Shown here: positions 46,154 to 54,962 of the stretch, one piece after another
How positions within the stretch are numbered: the stretch's first letter is position 1
Layout: each line of letters begins with the position of its first letter
Assembly (NCBI GenBank): GCA_025964795.1
Contig: JAOPYC010000060.1
Location: forward strand, 1-64,000
Length of the DNA: 64,000 nucleotides
Direction: 5' to 3'
Origin: Marmoricola sp.
GTDB lineage: Bacteria > Actinomycetota > Actinomycetes > Propionibacteriales > Nocardioidaceae
Notes under the pieces: generated by a model
What the model saw: only the letters and a program-made list of their open reading frames with translations
Databases searched by the model: none
What the model was told of the DNA's origin: nothing
Translations under genes and position numbers: made by a program

Positions 46154-47289
46154 GGCGTGTAGCCGAGCAGTCGGGCGGAGAGATCGGTCAGCACTTCGGT
46201 TGCTCCTCCTCCGATGCCGAGGATCCGGGAGTCGCGGTAGTGCCGCTCAACCTCGGTCCCGTGCATGTATCCGGTGCCGCCGTGCAGCTGCACGGCCTCG
46301 TCGACGACGTGGTCGCACGCCTCGACCGCGGTCTGCTTGGCCAGGCAGGCCTCGGCGATCACGCTGCCTCCGTTGACGTGCCGCTCGGCGACGTGGCGGG
46401 TGTAGACCCGCGCCGCCTCGACCTGGCGGTGCATCTCCACGAGCTTGTGCTGCACCACCTGGCGGGCGATCAGCGGCTTGCCGAAGGTCTGTCGCTGGCG
46501 GCAGTACGCCGTGGTCAGGGCCAGCGACCGGGCGGCGATCCCGTAGGCGTGGACGGCCAGCGCGATCCGCTCGACGACGAACTGCTCGGCGATCAGGTAG
46601 AAGCCGCTGTTCTCCTCGCCGACGAGGTTCGCGGCCGGGACCCGTACGTCGACGTACGACAGCTCCGCTGTGTCCGAGCAGTGCCAGCCCATCTTGGCCA
46701 GGCCGCGGTCGACGGTGAAGCCGGGCGTGCCCCGCTCGATGACGAGCAGGCTCACCCCGGCGTGCCCGGGGCCGCCCGTGCGGACAGCCGTGGTCACGAA
46801 GTCGGCGCGGACGCCGCTGGTGATGAAGGTCTTCGCGCCGTTGACGACGTAGCTGTCACCGTCCCGGAGGGCCGTGGTCGTGATCCCGGCGACGTCGGAG
46901 CCACCTCCCGGCTCGGTGACCGCGAGCGACCCGATCTTCTCCCCGGCCAGCGTCGGCCGGACGAACGCGTCGATCTGCTCGGGCGTCCCGTGGGCGGCCA
47001 TGTGCGGCAGCGCGATGCCGCCGGTGAACAGTCCCGCCGCCAGGCCTGAGGACCCACCGGCCTCGAAGAAGGCCTCCTGCAGGGCGACCGAGTCGAGGAG
47101 ATCCCCTCCTTGGCCGCCTACCTCCTCGGGGAAGGAGACGCCCAGCAGTCCGGCCTTGGCGGCCGACAGGTGCAGCGTCCGTGGGATGTCGCCGGTGTCC
47201 TCCCACTCCTGGAGGTGCGGCTCCACCTCCCGGCGTACGAACTCGCGGGTGGCGTCCTGCAGCGCCAGCTGCTCGGGGGTCCAGCTCAC
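46150..47289 (-). CDS. acyl-CoA dehydrogenase (first in operon)
   Basis: The 379-residue flavoprotein has AVTEPGGGSDVAGITTTALRDGDSYVVNGAKTFITSG and the C-terminal AVQLHGGTGYMHGTEVERHYRDSRI motif of the isovaleryl/citronellyl-CoA-type dehydrogenases. It would introduce the double bond carboxylated by the next two gene products. Its GTG at 47289 overlaps the stop of the AtuA-like gene, and its stop overlaps the beta-subunit start. Confidence 0.9.
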   Translation of the reverse strand: MSWTPEQLALQDATREFVRREVEPHLQEWEDTGDIPRTLHLSAAKAGLLGVSFPEEVGGQGGDLLDSVALQEAFFEAGGSSGLAAGLFTGGIALPHMAAHGTPEQIDAFVRPTLAGEKIGSLAVTEPGGGSDVAGITTTALRDGDSYVVNGAKTFITSGVRADFVTTAVRTGGPGHAGVSLLVIERGTPGFTVDRGLAKMGWHCSDTAELSYVDVRVPAANLVGEENSGFYLIAEQFVVERIALAVHAYGIAARSLALTTAYCRQRQTFGKPLIARQVVQHKLVEMHRQVEAARVYTRHVAERHVNGGSVIAEACLAKQTAVEACDHVVDEAVQLHGGTGYMHGTEVERHYRDSRILGIGGGATEVLTDLSARLLGYTP

Positions 47290-48989
47290 AACAGCTCCTC
47301 CGGGATGTCGACCAGTCGCGAGCGCAGCCACTCGCCGAGGCCCTTGGCCTGCGGGTCGAACCGGGTGCTGGCCGCGACACCCTCCCCGAGCAGGCCGTGG
47401 ACGAGGATGTTCACGCCACCCAGGTTGGGCAGCGCGAAGACCTCGATGTCGAGGTCCGCCGCCTCCGGCACGAGCCGGCGGACCCGGTCGGCGTCGACGA
47501 AGTGCGCCAGCCACTGCCGCTGCGCCGCCTGCCGCTCGCCCGCCCGGACCCACAGGCCGACGTTGGCGTCACCACCCTTGTCACCCGAGCGGGCGTGCAC
47601 GAAGGTGCCCAGGGCGATCCGCCGGGTGATCGCGTCGTCCGGCGGTCCGGTGACGCCGGGGTCGGCGGTCGGCACCGGCTGCGTCGCGACCGGCGGGTCG
47701 GGAATCACCTCGGTGCTGCCGTCCGGCAGGTGCACGGTGTGGGTGACGACGTCGCGGTCGACGTACGCCGGCCGGTAGACGCCGTACGGCGAGGCCGGCC
47801 CCGGCGGGGTCGTCATCGTGAACCCGGGATAGGACGCCAGCGCGAGCTCGACGACCGCGCTGGTGAACGCCTTGCCGGCCACGGCCGCGTCCGGGTCCTT
47901 GACGACGCACCGCAGCAGGCAGGAGGCCCCCTCCTCGGTCTCGGAGTCCGGAGCCGGCAGGCGGCCCAGCGACCAGGTGACCGACTCCGCGGCGATCCGC
48001 CCGTCGAGCTGGGCCCGCACCCAGGCCGCCTTGGCCTCGATGTCGAGGCCGGTCAGCACGAACTCCATCTGGTTGCGGAACCCACCGAGCTCGTTGACGC
48101 AGACCTTGAGCTGCGGCGGTGGGGCCTGGCCGCGCACGCCGGAGACCCGCACCCGGTCGGGTCCGTCGTCGGTGAGCTCGATGGTGGTCAGGTCGACGGT
48201 GACGTCGGGGCCGAGGTAGTGCTGGGACTGGACCTCGTACATCAGCTGCGCGGTCACGGTGTCGACCGAGACCAGGCCGCCGGTGCCGGCGTGCTTGGTG
48301 ATCACGCAGCTCCCGTCGACGCTGAGCTCCGCGATCGGGAAGCCGAGCGGCTGGCCGTCGCGGGGCAGGTCGAGGAAGCCGGAGAAGTTGCCGCCGGTCG
48401 CCTGGGTGCCGCACTCGATCACGTGGCCGGCCACGACGGCGCCGGCGAGCTCGTCGTACCGCTCGGGCGTCCAGCCGAACCGCCACACCGCCGGCCCGAC
48501 GACGACGGAGGCGTCGGTGACCCGTCCGGTCACCACGATGTCGGCGCCGGACTCGAGCGCCCGCGCGATGCCGAAGGCGCCGAGGTAGGCGTTGGCCGTG
48601 AGCGCGCGGTCGAGGCCGAGCTCGGCGGCGCGGGCGACGACGTTGTCGCCGTCGACCCAGGCGATCCGCGGGCTGAGGCCGAGACCGGCAGCCACCTCGG
48701 TGAGCTGGTCGACCAGCCCGGCCGGGTTGAGGCCACCGGCGTTGGCGACGATCTTCACGCCGCGCTCCAGCGCGAGCTCGAGGCAGTCCGCGACCTGCCG
48801 GACGAAGGTGCGCGCGTAGCCGAGCCTCGGTTCCTTGAGCTGGTCCTTGCCCAGGATCAGCATGGTCAGCTCGGCGAGGTAGTCGCCGGTGATGACGTCG
48901 ATCTCGCCGCCCTCCAGCAGCTCGCGCATGGCGGTCAGCCGATCGCCGTAGAAGCCGCTGCAGTTGCCGACGCGGAGAACGTCGCTCAC
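47286..48989 (-). CDS. AtuA-like / DUF1446 domain protein
   Basis: The 567-residue protein matches the acyclic terpene utilization AtuA family: [46 protein letters not shown] near the start, a central DUF1446 domain, and a C-terminal RtcB-like/AtuA tail domain beginning [25 protein letters not shown]. AtuA is needed for citronellol and geraniol use in Pseudomonas, but its chemistry is unknown; in actinobacteria it clusters with the same carboxylase genes. Both ends overlap neighbours by 4 nt. Confidence 0.82.
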   Translation of the reverse strand: MSDVLRVGNCSGFYGDRLTAMRELLEGGEIDVITGDYLAELTMLILGKDQLKEPRLGYARTFVRQVADCLELALERGVKIVANAGGLNPAGLVDQLTEVAAGLGLSPRIAWVDGDNVVARAAELGLDRALTANAYLGAFGIARALESGADIVVTGRVTDASVVVGPAVWRFGWTPERYDELAGAVVAGHVIECGTQATGGNFSGFLDLPRDGQPLGFPIAELSVDGSCVITKHAGTGGLVSVDTVTAQLMYEVQSQHYLGPDVTVDLTTIELTDDGPDRVRVSGVRGQAPPPQLKVCVNELGGFRNQMEFVLTGLDIEAKAAWVRAQLDGRIAAESVTWSLGRLPAPDSETEEGASCLLRCVVKDPDAAVAGKAFTSAVVELALASYPGFTMTTPPGPASPYGVYRPAYVDRDVVTHTVHLPDGSTEVIPDPPVATQPVPTADPGVTGPPDDAITRRIALGTFVHARSGDKGGDANVGLWVRAGERQAAQRQWLAHFVDADRVRRLVPEAADLDIEVFALPNLGGVNILVHGLLGEGVAASTRFDPQAKGLGEWLRSRLVDIPEELL

Positions 48990-49831
48990 CTGGGGTCCCT
49001 GGTGTCGACAGGCTCAGCCGACGGGGGTTCAGCACCCGTCGGGGGACGGCCTCCGCCGGGGGGCCCGGCGAAGGCCTGGGCGTGGTCCAGCCAGCGGTCG
49101 GCGTCGGGGCCGACCGCGACCAGGTCGAGCTCGTCGCGGTGCCGGCGCTGGGTCACGCGCAGGCAGAAGTCGTAGGCCGAGCCGGTCACCCGCTGCGCGG
49201 CGTCGGCCGGGCCCCACTCCCAGAGCTCGCCGGACGGGGAGCGCAGCTCGATCCGGAACTCCTCGGCCGGCGGAGGCAGGGCGTTGACGCCGAAGGAGAA
49301 GTTGCGGGTACGGACGCCGATGTGGGCGACGTGCCGGATCCGGTCCGTCGGCTCGGTCACCACACCGAGGGCGTCGGCGACGTCGAGCCCGTGCGCCCAG
49401 GTCTCCATGAACCGCGCGGTCCCCATCGAGGTGGCGCTCATCGGCGGGCCGAACCAGGGCATCTTCTGCCCGTCGGGATAGCCGCGCAGCGCCTCCTGGA
49501 GCGCCGGGCGCGCGACCCGCCACCGGGCCAGGAGCTCGGCCGGCGCCACCCGGCCGCCCTCGAGGGCCTGCCCGTCGACGAAGCCGGTCGGGTCGGCCAT
49601 CCCCTCGATGACGATCGCGTCCCAGGCTGCCTGGTCGGTGGCGGCCGCGACCGCGACCTCGTCGGTCCAGGCCAGGTGCGCGACCTGGGTGGCGATGTCC
49701 CAGCCGGCGGCCGGGGTCGGCGTACGCCAGCCGGCCTCGTCGAGCGCGGCGACGAGCGCCTCCAGGGCGGCGCCCTCGGTGTCGAGGTCCGCGAGGACTG
49801 CTTCGAGCCTGCTGTTCGTGGAAGGGGTCAT
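48986..49831 (-). CDS. TIGR03084-type protein (DinB-like mycothiol-dependent fold)
   Basis: The 281-residue protein starts with a DinB/MDMPI-like four-helix part ([42 protein letters not shown]) and matches the actinobacterial TIGR03084 family, which is repeatedly found with AtuA and acyl-CoA carboxylase genes. By fold it may be a mycothiol-dependent isomerase or hydrolase, but this is inference. It overlaps the TetR and AtuA-like genes by 4 nt each. A TCGACAGGCTCA repeat copy lies in its C-terminal coding end. Confidence 0.7.
   Translation of the reverse strand: MTPSTNSRLEAVLADLDTEGAALEALVAALDEAGWRTPTPAAGWDIATQVAHLAWTDEVAVAAATDQAAWDAIVIEGMADPTGFVDGQALEGGRVAPAELLARWRVARPALQEALRGYPDGQKMPWFGPPMSATSMGTARFMETWAHGLDVADALGVVTEPTDRIRHVAHIGVRTRNFSFGVNALPPPAEEFRIELRSPSGELWEWGPADAAQRVTGSAYDFCLRVTQRRHRDELDLVAVGPDADRWLDHAQAFAGPPGGGRPPTGAEPPSAEPVDTRDPR
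49001..49019. repeat. dispersed short repeat (TCGACAGGCTC type), copy in TIGR03084 gene end
   Basis: GGTGTCGACAGGCTCAGCC is in the coding C-terminus (encodes EPVDT). It is the same core as at 1561 and 44531. Confidence 0.4.
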
Positions 49832-50445
49832 GGGTGTCCCAGCTCCGTGTCGAGGGTGTGCGCCCAGGCGTCGAGGATCCGGCTGCGCCGGGCGGTGTCG
49901 TCGGAGATCGTGTTGGCCAGCCCGAGGCCGCGGATCAGGTCGAGCGTGGCCTGCACGAGCTCGCGGGCGCGCGGGTCCTCCTCGCCGGCGCCGAGCGCCT
50001 CGACCGCGACCCGGTGGGCCTCGCGACCGACCCGCTGCTCGAGGGGTACGACGGCCTGGTGCAGCTGCTCGTCGGTGCGGGCGGCGACCCAGAGCTCGAG
50101 CGCGGCCGTGAACACCGGCGAGGTGAAGTGGTCGGCGAACATCTCGAGCACCGCACGCGTACGCCGCCGCCCGGTCGGCAGGGCCGCGGCCGCCGTGCGC
50201 AGCTCCTCACCGCGCAGCTCGCTGAGGTGCTCCACGGCCGCGACGACCAGGTCGTTCTTGGTCGGGAAGTGGTGCAGCTGGGCCCCGCGGCTGACGCCGG
50301 CGCGCTGGGAGACGAGCGTGGTCGAGGTGCCGCTCCACCCGTGCTCGACCAGGCACTCGATGGTGGCCTCGAGCAGGCGCTGCCGCATGGCGCGCGTCCG
50401 CTCCTCCTGCGGCACCCGCACGACGGACACCTTGGCGCTGGTCAC
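49828..50445 (-). CDS. TetR-family regulator of the acyl-CoA operon
   Basis: The 205-residue repressor has the [38 protein letters not shown] and a helical ligand domain, presumably binding an acyl-CoA of the pathway. It is the first gene of the minus-strand operon and overlaps the next by ATGA, so it would regulate its own operon. The GTG at 50445 is preceded by a clear -35/-10 pair; the upstream ATG at 50472 lies inside the promoter. Confidence 0.82.
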   Translation of the reverse strand: MTSAKVSVVRVPQEERTRAMRQRLLEATIECLVEHGWSGTSTTLVSQRAGVSRGAQLHHFPTKNDLVVAAVEHLSELRGEELRTAAAALPTGRRRTRAVLEMFADHFTSPVFTAALELWVAARTDEQLHQAVVPLEQRVGREAHRVAVEALGAGEEDPRARELVQATLDLIRGLGLANTISDDTARRSRILDAWAHTLDTELGHP

Positions 50446-50451
50446 CGGAGC

Positions 50452-50480
50452 ATCGTGGACCCCCAGCAACAAACAGTCAA
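50452..50480 (-). promoter_or_regulatory. promoter of the acyl-CoA catabolic operon
   Basis: On the minus strand TTGACT (50480–50475) and CACGAT (50457–50452) are separated by exactly 17 nt. This is an unusually good -35/-10 pair for this genome. Confidence 0.6.
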
Positions 50481-50501
50481 GCCTGATTTTTACTCAGTCG
50501 C

Positions 50502-51971
50502 TCAGTTGGTGGCGTTCCGGTAGTGCGAGAGCGCCTCGGCGGGGGTGAGGACGTCGGTGTAGACGGCGAGCTCGTCGAGGGTGCCGTCGTAGTAGTTGTC
50601 GGTGGGGTTGCTGGCCCAGCCGGTCATCTGCTCGGCGCCGGCCCGCCAGTAGCCGTTGGCCGAGTAGGACTGCACGGTGGCGGTGGTCGAGCCCTGGAGC
50701 GCGCCGTCGACGTAGAGCTTCATGCCGCTGGCGCCCGCGACGAAGGTGCCGACCACGTGGTGCCAGGTGCCGTTGTTGACCACACCGGTGCTGGCCACGG
50801 TGGTCTTCGCGGAGCCGACGCCGAAGTAGACCTTGCCGTTCGCACCGAGGTAGAGCAGCCGGTCCTGCGTGGTCGCGGTGGTGGAGCCGCTGGCGTTGCC
50901 GAAGCCGATGATGCGGCCACCGGTGGTCGAGGTGCTCTTGACCCAGGCCTCCACGCTGAAGGTGCTCGGCGCCGCGACGGCGGCGTTGGCGGTGATCGAG
51001 GTGACGCTGAAGCCCATCGCCCGGTTCGGCGTCTCGGAGGTGAGCGCGCCCACCTGGTTGAACGCGGTGGTCTGCGCGAGCAGGGTGCCCGGGTGGTTGG
51101 TCCCGCTGGTGTCGGCGGTGGTGGTGCCGCTCGTGTCGTCCAGCTTCCAGTAGAGGTACGGCGAGTCCGCCACGACCTCGGACTGGTAGGGGTGGAAGCT
51201 CACGGCCGCGGCCAGGGTGCTGGTGGGGTTCACGGCGGACTTCTTGAAGGCCGCGTCGGCCGGGGCACCCACGGCGCCGACGGCGATGACGCCCACGGTG
51301 GCGGCCGCGGCGATGCGGCGGCGACGGCTGCCGCGGTCCGGGCGGGGACGCGAGCGGGGCTTCGGCAGGTCGGTGTCGTCGGAGGTGTCGTCGGACTCGT
51401 CGTTCTTCGGCTTGCCGGGGAAGGCGGAGACGACGCACCAGCCGAGCAGCAGGAAGGTGACGCCGAGGGCGGCGAAGTTGCGCTCGGCCATCCAGTACAC
51501 CGCACGCCCCACGAACGGGACCCGGATGACCCCGAGCCCGAGGACGGCGGCGTCGGTGACGTGGGAGGAGTCGGCCGTCGGGTTGGCGTCCCCCTTGGTG
51601 ACGATCGTGCCGTCGGCGGCTCGGCGTACGAACCGGTGCGTGCGGGTCTTCTCCGGGTGGTCCGGGTCCGAGACGGTGATGACGTTGCCCTTGACCAGGG
51701 TCGTGGCCGGCACCGCGCGGGTGACGATGATGTCGCCGACGTGGATCCGCGGCTCCATCGATCCGGACATGATCACGTGCGGCGCCATCCCGACCAGGGC
51801 GGGAAGGAGCGACCACGTCACCAGCGAGGCCACCATCGCGAGGGCGGCCCGGGCGACCGTCCTGCGCAGCAGAGCACGCCAGCCCAGCTCGACCGGAGCG
51901 GTCACGACGACAGCCGGGGCTGCGCTCGTGTCCGGCGCGGTGCGCTGGGCTGGTACGTGGATGGTGCTCAT
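50502..51971 (-). CDS. SipW-type signal peptidase fused to a LamG domain
   Basis: The 489-residue protein has three parts. First, a signal peptidase I of the S26B (SipW/ER) type: TM near 40–60, the catalytic serine S71 in MSGSMEPRIHVGD, the catalytic histidine H112 in RTHRFV, KGDAN near 128 and a second TM near 165–185. Second, a Ser/Asp and Arg/Pro linker leading to a new basic-hydrophobic signal (RRRRIAAAATVGVIAVG, 217–233) and AAFKKSAVNPTS (240–251). Third, a LamG/concanavalin-A-like domain (about 265–489, YLYWKLDDTSG to LDELAVYTDVLT). The middle part copies the export signal of the neighbouring TasA-like protein, suggesting the peptidase releases its own LamG tail. It lies downstream of that gene and is probably co-transcribed. 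Confidence 0.85.
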   Translation of the reverse strand: MSTIHVPAQRTAPDTSAAPAVVVTAPVELGWRALLRRTVARAALAMVASLVTWSLLPALVGMAPHVIMSGSMEPRIHVGDIIVTRAVPATTLVKGNVITVSDPDHPEKTRTHRFVRRAADGTIVTKGDANPTADSSHVTDAAVLGLGVIRVPFVGRAVYWMAERNFAALGVTFLLLGWCVVSAFPGKPKNDESDDTSDDTDLPKPRSRPRPDRGSRRRRIAAAATVGVIAVGAVGAPADAAFKKSAVNPTSTLAAAVSFHPYQSEVVADSPYLYWKLDDTSGTTTADTSGTNHPGTLLAQTTAFNQVGALTSETPNRAMGFSVTSITANAAVAAPSTFSVEAWVKSTSTTGGRIIGFGNASGSTTATTQDRLLYLGANGKVYFGVGSAKTTVASTGVVNNGTWHHVVGTFVAGASGMKLYVDGALQGSTTATVQSYSANGYWRAGAEQMTGWASNPTDNYYDGTLDELAVYTDVLTPAEALSHYRNATN

Positions 51972-52026
51972 GCGGATCTGGGTCTCTCCGAAGTGGTGGT
52001 GCGAGCTGGCCGGTGCCGATCAGGGA

Positions 52027-52617
52027 TCAGCTGTTCTGCGACTCCCAGGTGAAGCCGAGGGCCGCGGTGCCGCCCTGCGCGGAGTCAGGCGTGTTGGCGT
52101 TCACGGTGTAGGTGACGCGGAAGGACTTGACCTCGGACGCAGTGCCGGTCGGGGCCCAGGTGCCGACGCCGGTGGCGAAGGAGGTCTTGCTGGTGCCGAA
52201 GGAGCTCAGCGTGCTGTCGAAGATCGTCGAGGCGCCGGTGAAGCCCGCGCAGCTCGCGGTGGTGGCGCCGGTGCCCTGCTCGACCTTGAGCGCGATGTTG
52301 TCGGCGAGGCCGTTGGTGGTGGCGTAGGAGGTGCCGTAGAGCTTGACCGACGAGGCCAGCGAGCCGGTGGAGGTGACGGCGATGCACTTGACGCCGGTGG
52401 AGCCGGGCTTGAGGTTGGCGCCCGTGAACATCGCGGTGTTGCTGTCGTCGTCGCTCAGGGCGACGGTGCCCGAGGCCCAGTTGCTGGTCGGGTTGGCGGT
52501 GGTCGCGGAGAACGCGGAGTACGACGAGGCCCACACCATGCCGCCGCTGGCCAGGACGGCGGCCGGGATGGCGGCACCGGCGATGAGCTGCTTGCGGGAG
52601 ATGTTGAACAGTGACAT
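52027..52617 (-). CDS. SipW-dependent secreted protein (TasA/camelysin-like)
   Basis: The 196-residue protein has the SipW-type signal: MSLFNISRKQLIAGAAIPAAVLASGG, then AFSATTANPTSNWASG (35–50). The mature part is beta-rich with Ser/Thr-Gly stretches and two cysteines (CIAV, ASCAG), as in TasA/camelysin-type fibre subunits. In Bacillus these form matrix fibres processed by SipW; here the processing enzyme is the fusion protein encoded next door. Its exact function is unknown. AAGGA lies 7 nt before the ATG at 52617. Confidence 0.75.
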   Translation of the reverse strand: MSLFNISRKQLIAGAAIPAAVLASGGMVWASSYSAFSATTANPTSNWASGTVALSDDDSNTAMFTGANLKPGSTGVKCIAVTSTGSLASSVKLYGTSYATTNGLADNIALKVEQGTGATTASCAGFTGASTIFDSTLSSFGTSKTSFATGVGTWAPTGTASEVKSFRVTYTVNANTPDSAQGGTAALGFTWESQNS

Positions 52618-52902
52618 GGGAGTCCTTCAAGACGAGCGGCCAGACGAGTTCGGGCCGGTGATGAAAGATTCACACGGCGTCGTGACAGAGGCCAACAAAA
52701 CGGACTCCAACGGACTAAAGGTCCGAAATGGGACTAGACCACCTAGATAGTTCAGTGTTCAACTAAAACCCCCGCGGTCCAAATCATTCCTATTTGTGAG
52801 CTTTTGTGATACAAGCGGGTGCGCAGGGCGTCCTGACCGTCCAGCCCTACAAGGACGAGCTGCTCCCGCTGTGCAGGTGGAGGGCACGTATAGGTTTGAC
52901 CG
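52618..52902. other. A+T-rich promoter space between TasA-like and M13 peptidase genes
   Basis: This 285-bp region is noticeably A+T-richer than its surroundings (ACTAAAGGTCCG, ACTAGACCACCTAG, CAACTAAAACCCC). It should carry the divergent promoters. A weak IR CTAGACCACCTAG is visible; no gene is supported. Confidence 0.4.
52891..52896 (+). promoter_or_regulatory. -10 box of a leaderless promoter (TAGGTT)
   Basis: TAGGTT lies 6 nt before the GTG at 52903. Confidence 0.5.
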
Positions 52903-54873
52903 GTGACGATTCTCGACGACGCCCGCGAGGGCATGAATCCCGACATCCGCATCCAGGACGACCTGTTCGGCCACGTCAACGGCGCCTGGCTGGACACCGC
53001 CGAGATCCCGGCCGACCGGTCCTCGTGGGGTCCCTTCGTGATGCTGGCCGACACCGCCGAGGAGCACGTCCGCGAGATCATCGTGTCCGCGGCCGACGGC
53101 ATCCTCTCCGGCGAGACTGCCGAGAGCGCCGACGAGGCCCGCAAGATCGGCGACCTGTTCGCCAGCTTCATGGACGAGGAGCGTGTCGAGCAGCTCGGCC
53201 ACACCCCGATCCTCCCGCTGCTCGAGCGGATCGACGCGCTGACCGACGTCGCCGAGCTCGGGTCCTTCCTCGGCTTCTTCGAGCGTCGCGGTGGCGGCGG
53301 CCTGTTCGGCTCCTACGTGAACACCGACGACCGCAACTCCGACCGCTACGTGATGAACCTGCTCCAGGGCGGCATCGGCCTGCCCGACGAGAGCTACTAC
53401 CGCGAGGAGAAGTTCGCCGAGATCCGCGAGAAGTACCTTGCCTACCTCGCCCGCATCCTGACCCTCGCCGAGCGCCCGGACGCCGAGGCCACCGCTGACC
53501 GCGTGCTGGCGCTCGAGACGCGGCTGGCCAAGGGCCACTGGGAGCGCGCGGACACGCGCGACGCGATCAAGACCTACAACCTCACCACGCTGGAGGACCT
53601 GAAGACGACCGTCCCCAGCTTCGACTTCGACGCCTGGGTCGACGCCCTGGGCGGGTCCGAGGAGACGATCGCGGAGTCCGTCGTCCGGGAGCCGTCCTAC
53701 TTCGACCACCTCGAGACCGTCCTCGCCGACACCCCGATCGATGACTGGAAGGCGTTCTTGACGGTGCGCGCGATCCGCACCGCGGCGTCCTACCTCTCCA
53801 GCGGGTTCGTCGAGGCCAACTTCGACTTCTACGGCCGCACCCTGTCCGGGACGCCCGAGCTGCGCGCCCGCTGGAAGCGCGGCGTGGGCCTGGTCGAGGG
53901 CGCGCTGGGCGAGGCCGTCGGCCGGGAGTACGTCTCGCGCCACTTCCCCCCGCGGTCGAAGGAGATGATGGACGAGCTGGTCGCCAACCTCCTCGAGGCC
54001 TACCGCCGCTCCATCACCGACCTCGACTGGATGAGCGAGGAGACCAAGAAGCGGGCGTTCGAGAAGCTGGACACCTTCGTCCCCAAGATCGGCTACCCCG
54101 AGAAGTTCCGGGACTACTCCGACCTCCCGATCAGCGCCGACAGCCTGGTCGACAACGTGCTGGCTGCGACGGCCTTCGAGACCGACCGCGAGCTCAACAA
54201 GATCGGCTCGCCGGTCGACCGCGACGAGTGGTTCATGCTGCCGCAGACCGTGAACGCCTACTACAACCCCGGCACCAACGAGATCTGCTTCCCGGCGGGC
54301 ATCCTGCAGAAGCCGTTCTTCGACGCCGACGCCGACCCGGCCGAGAACTACGGTGGCATCGGCGCGGTGATCGGGCACGAGGTCGGCCACGGCTTCGACG
54401 ACCAGGGCGCGCAGTACGACGGTCTGGGCAACCTCAACGACTGGTGGACCGCCGAGGACAAGGCCGCCTTCGAGGTCAAGTCCAAGGCGCTGATCTCGCA
54501 GTACGACGGCTTTGAGCCCCGCGACCTCCCGGGCGAGCACGTCAACGGCGCGCTCACCGTCGGCGAGAACATCGGCGACCTGGGCGGGCTGACCATCGCC
54601 CACAAGGCCTACCTGATCTCGCTCGAGGGCCAGGAGATGCCGACCCGCGACGGGATCACCGGCGAGCAGCGGCTGTTCCTCAGCTGGGCCTACGTGTGGC
54701 GCACCAAGCGGAGGATCGAGCTGGCCCAGCAGTTCCTGACCACCGACCCGCACAGCCCGCCGGAGTTCCGCGCCAACATCGCGCGCAACCTCGAGGAGTT
54801 CCACCGGGCCTTCGACACCCGGCCCGGCGACGGCCTCTGGCTCGACCCGGAGGAGCGCGTCCGCATCTGGTAG
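52903..54873 (+). CDS. M13 family zinc metallopeptidase (neprilysin/PepO type)
   Basis: The 656-residue peptidase has the M13 zinc motif HEVGH (residues 492–496, in VIGHEVGHGFDDQGAQYDG) and the third ligand Glu555 in GENIGDLGG. The N-terminal M13_N domain contains the substrate strand VNAYYNPGTNEICFPAGILQ before the zinc site. No signal peptide is present, so it is a cytosolic oligopeptidase like PepO. The GTG start is leaderless. A perfect 7-bp hairpin starts at its stop codon. Confidence 0.93.
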   Translation: MTILDDAREGMNPDIRIQDDLFGHVNGAWLDTAEIPADRSSWGPFVMLADTAEEHVREIIVSAADGILSGETAESADEARKIGDLFASFMDEERVEQLGHTPILPLLERIDALTDVAELGSFLGFFERRGGGGLFGSYVNTDDRNSDRYVMNLLQGGIGLPDESYYREEKFAEIREKYLAYLARILTLAERPDAEATADRVLALETRLAKGHWERADTRDAIKTYNLTTLEDLKTTVPSFDFDAWVDALGGSEETIAESVVREPSYFDHLETVLADTPIDDWKAFLTVRAIRTAASYLSSGFVEANFDFYGRTLSGTPELRARWKRGVGLVEGALGEAVGREYVSRHFPPRSKEMMDELVANLLEAYRRSITDLDWMSEETKKRAFEKLDTFVPKIGYPEKFRDYSDLPISADSLVDNVLAATAFETDRELNKIGSPVDRDEWFMLPQTVNAYYNPGTNEICFPAGILQKPFFDADADPAENYGGIGAVIGHEVGHGFDDQGAQYDGLGNLNDWWTAEDKAAFEVKSKALISQYDGFEPRDLPGEHVNGALTVGENIGDLGGLTIAHKAYLISLEGQEMPTRDGITGEQRLFLSWAYVWRTKRRIELAQQFLTTDPHSPPEFRANIARNLEEFHRAFDTRPGDGLWLDPEERVRIW

Positions 54874-54886
54874 CCCGCACGGGCTA
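54871..54886 (+). terminator. short hairpin at the M13 gene stop
   Basis: TAGCCCG and CGGGCTA pair with a 2-nt loop directly at the stop codon. This is a compact terminator candidate. Confidence 0.45.
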
Positions 54887-54962
54887 GACCGCAGGGACAC
54901 AAAAGACCCGGGTATCGACACGCGTCATTGACAGGTCGACCCGATAAGGGTCCCAATGCTCC

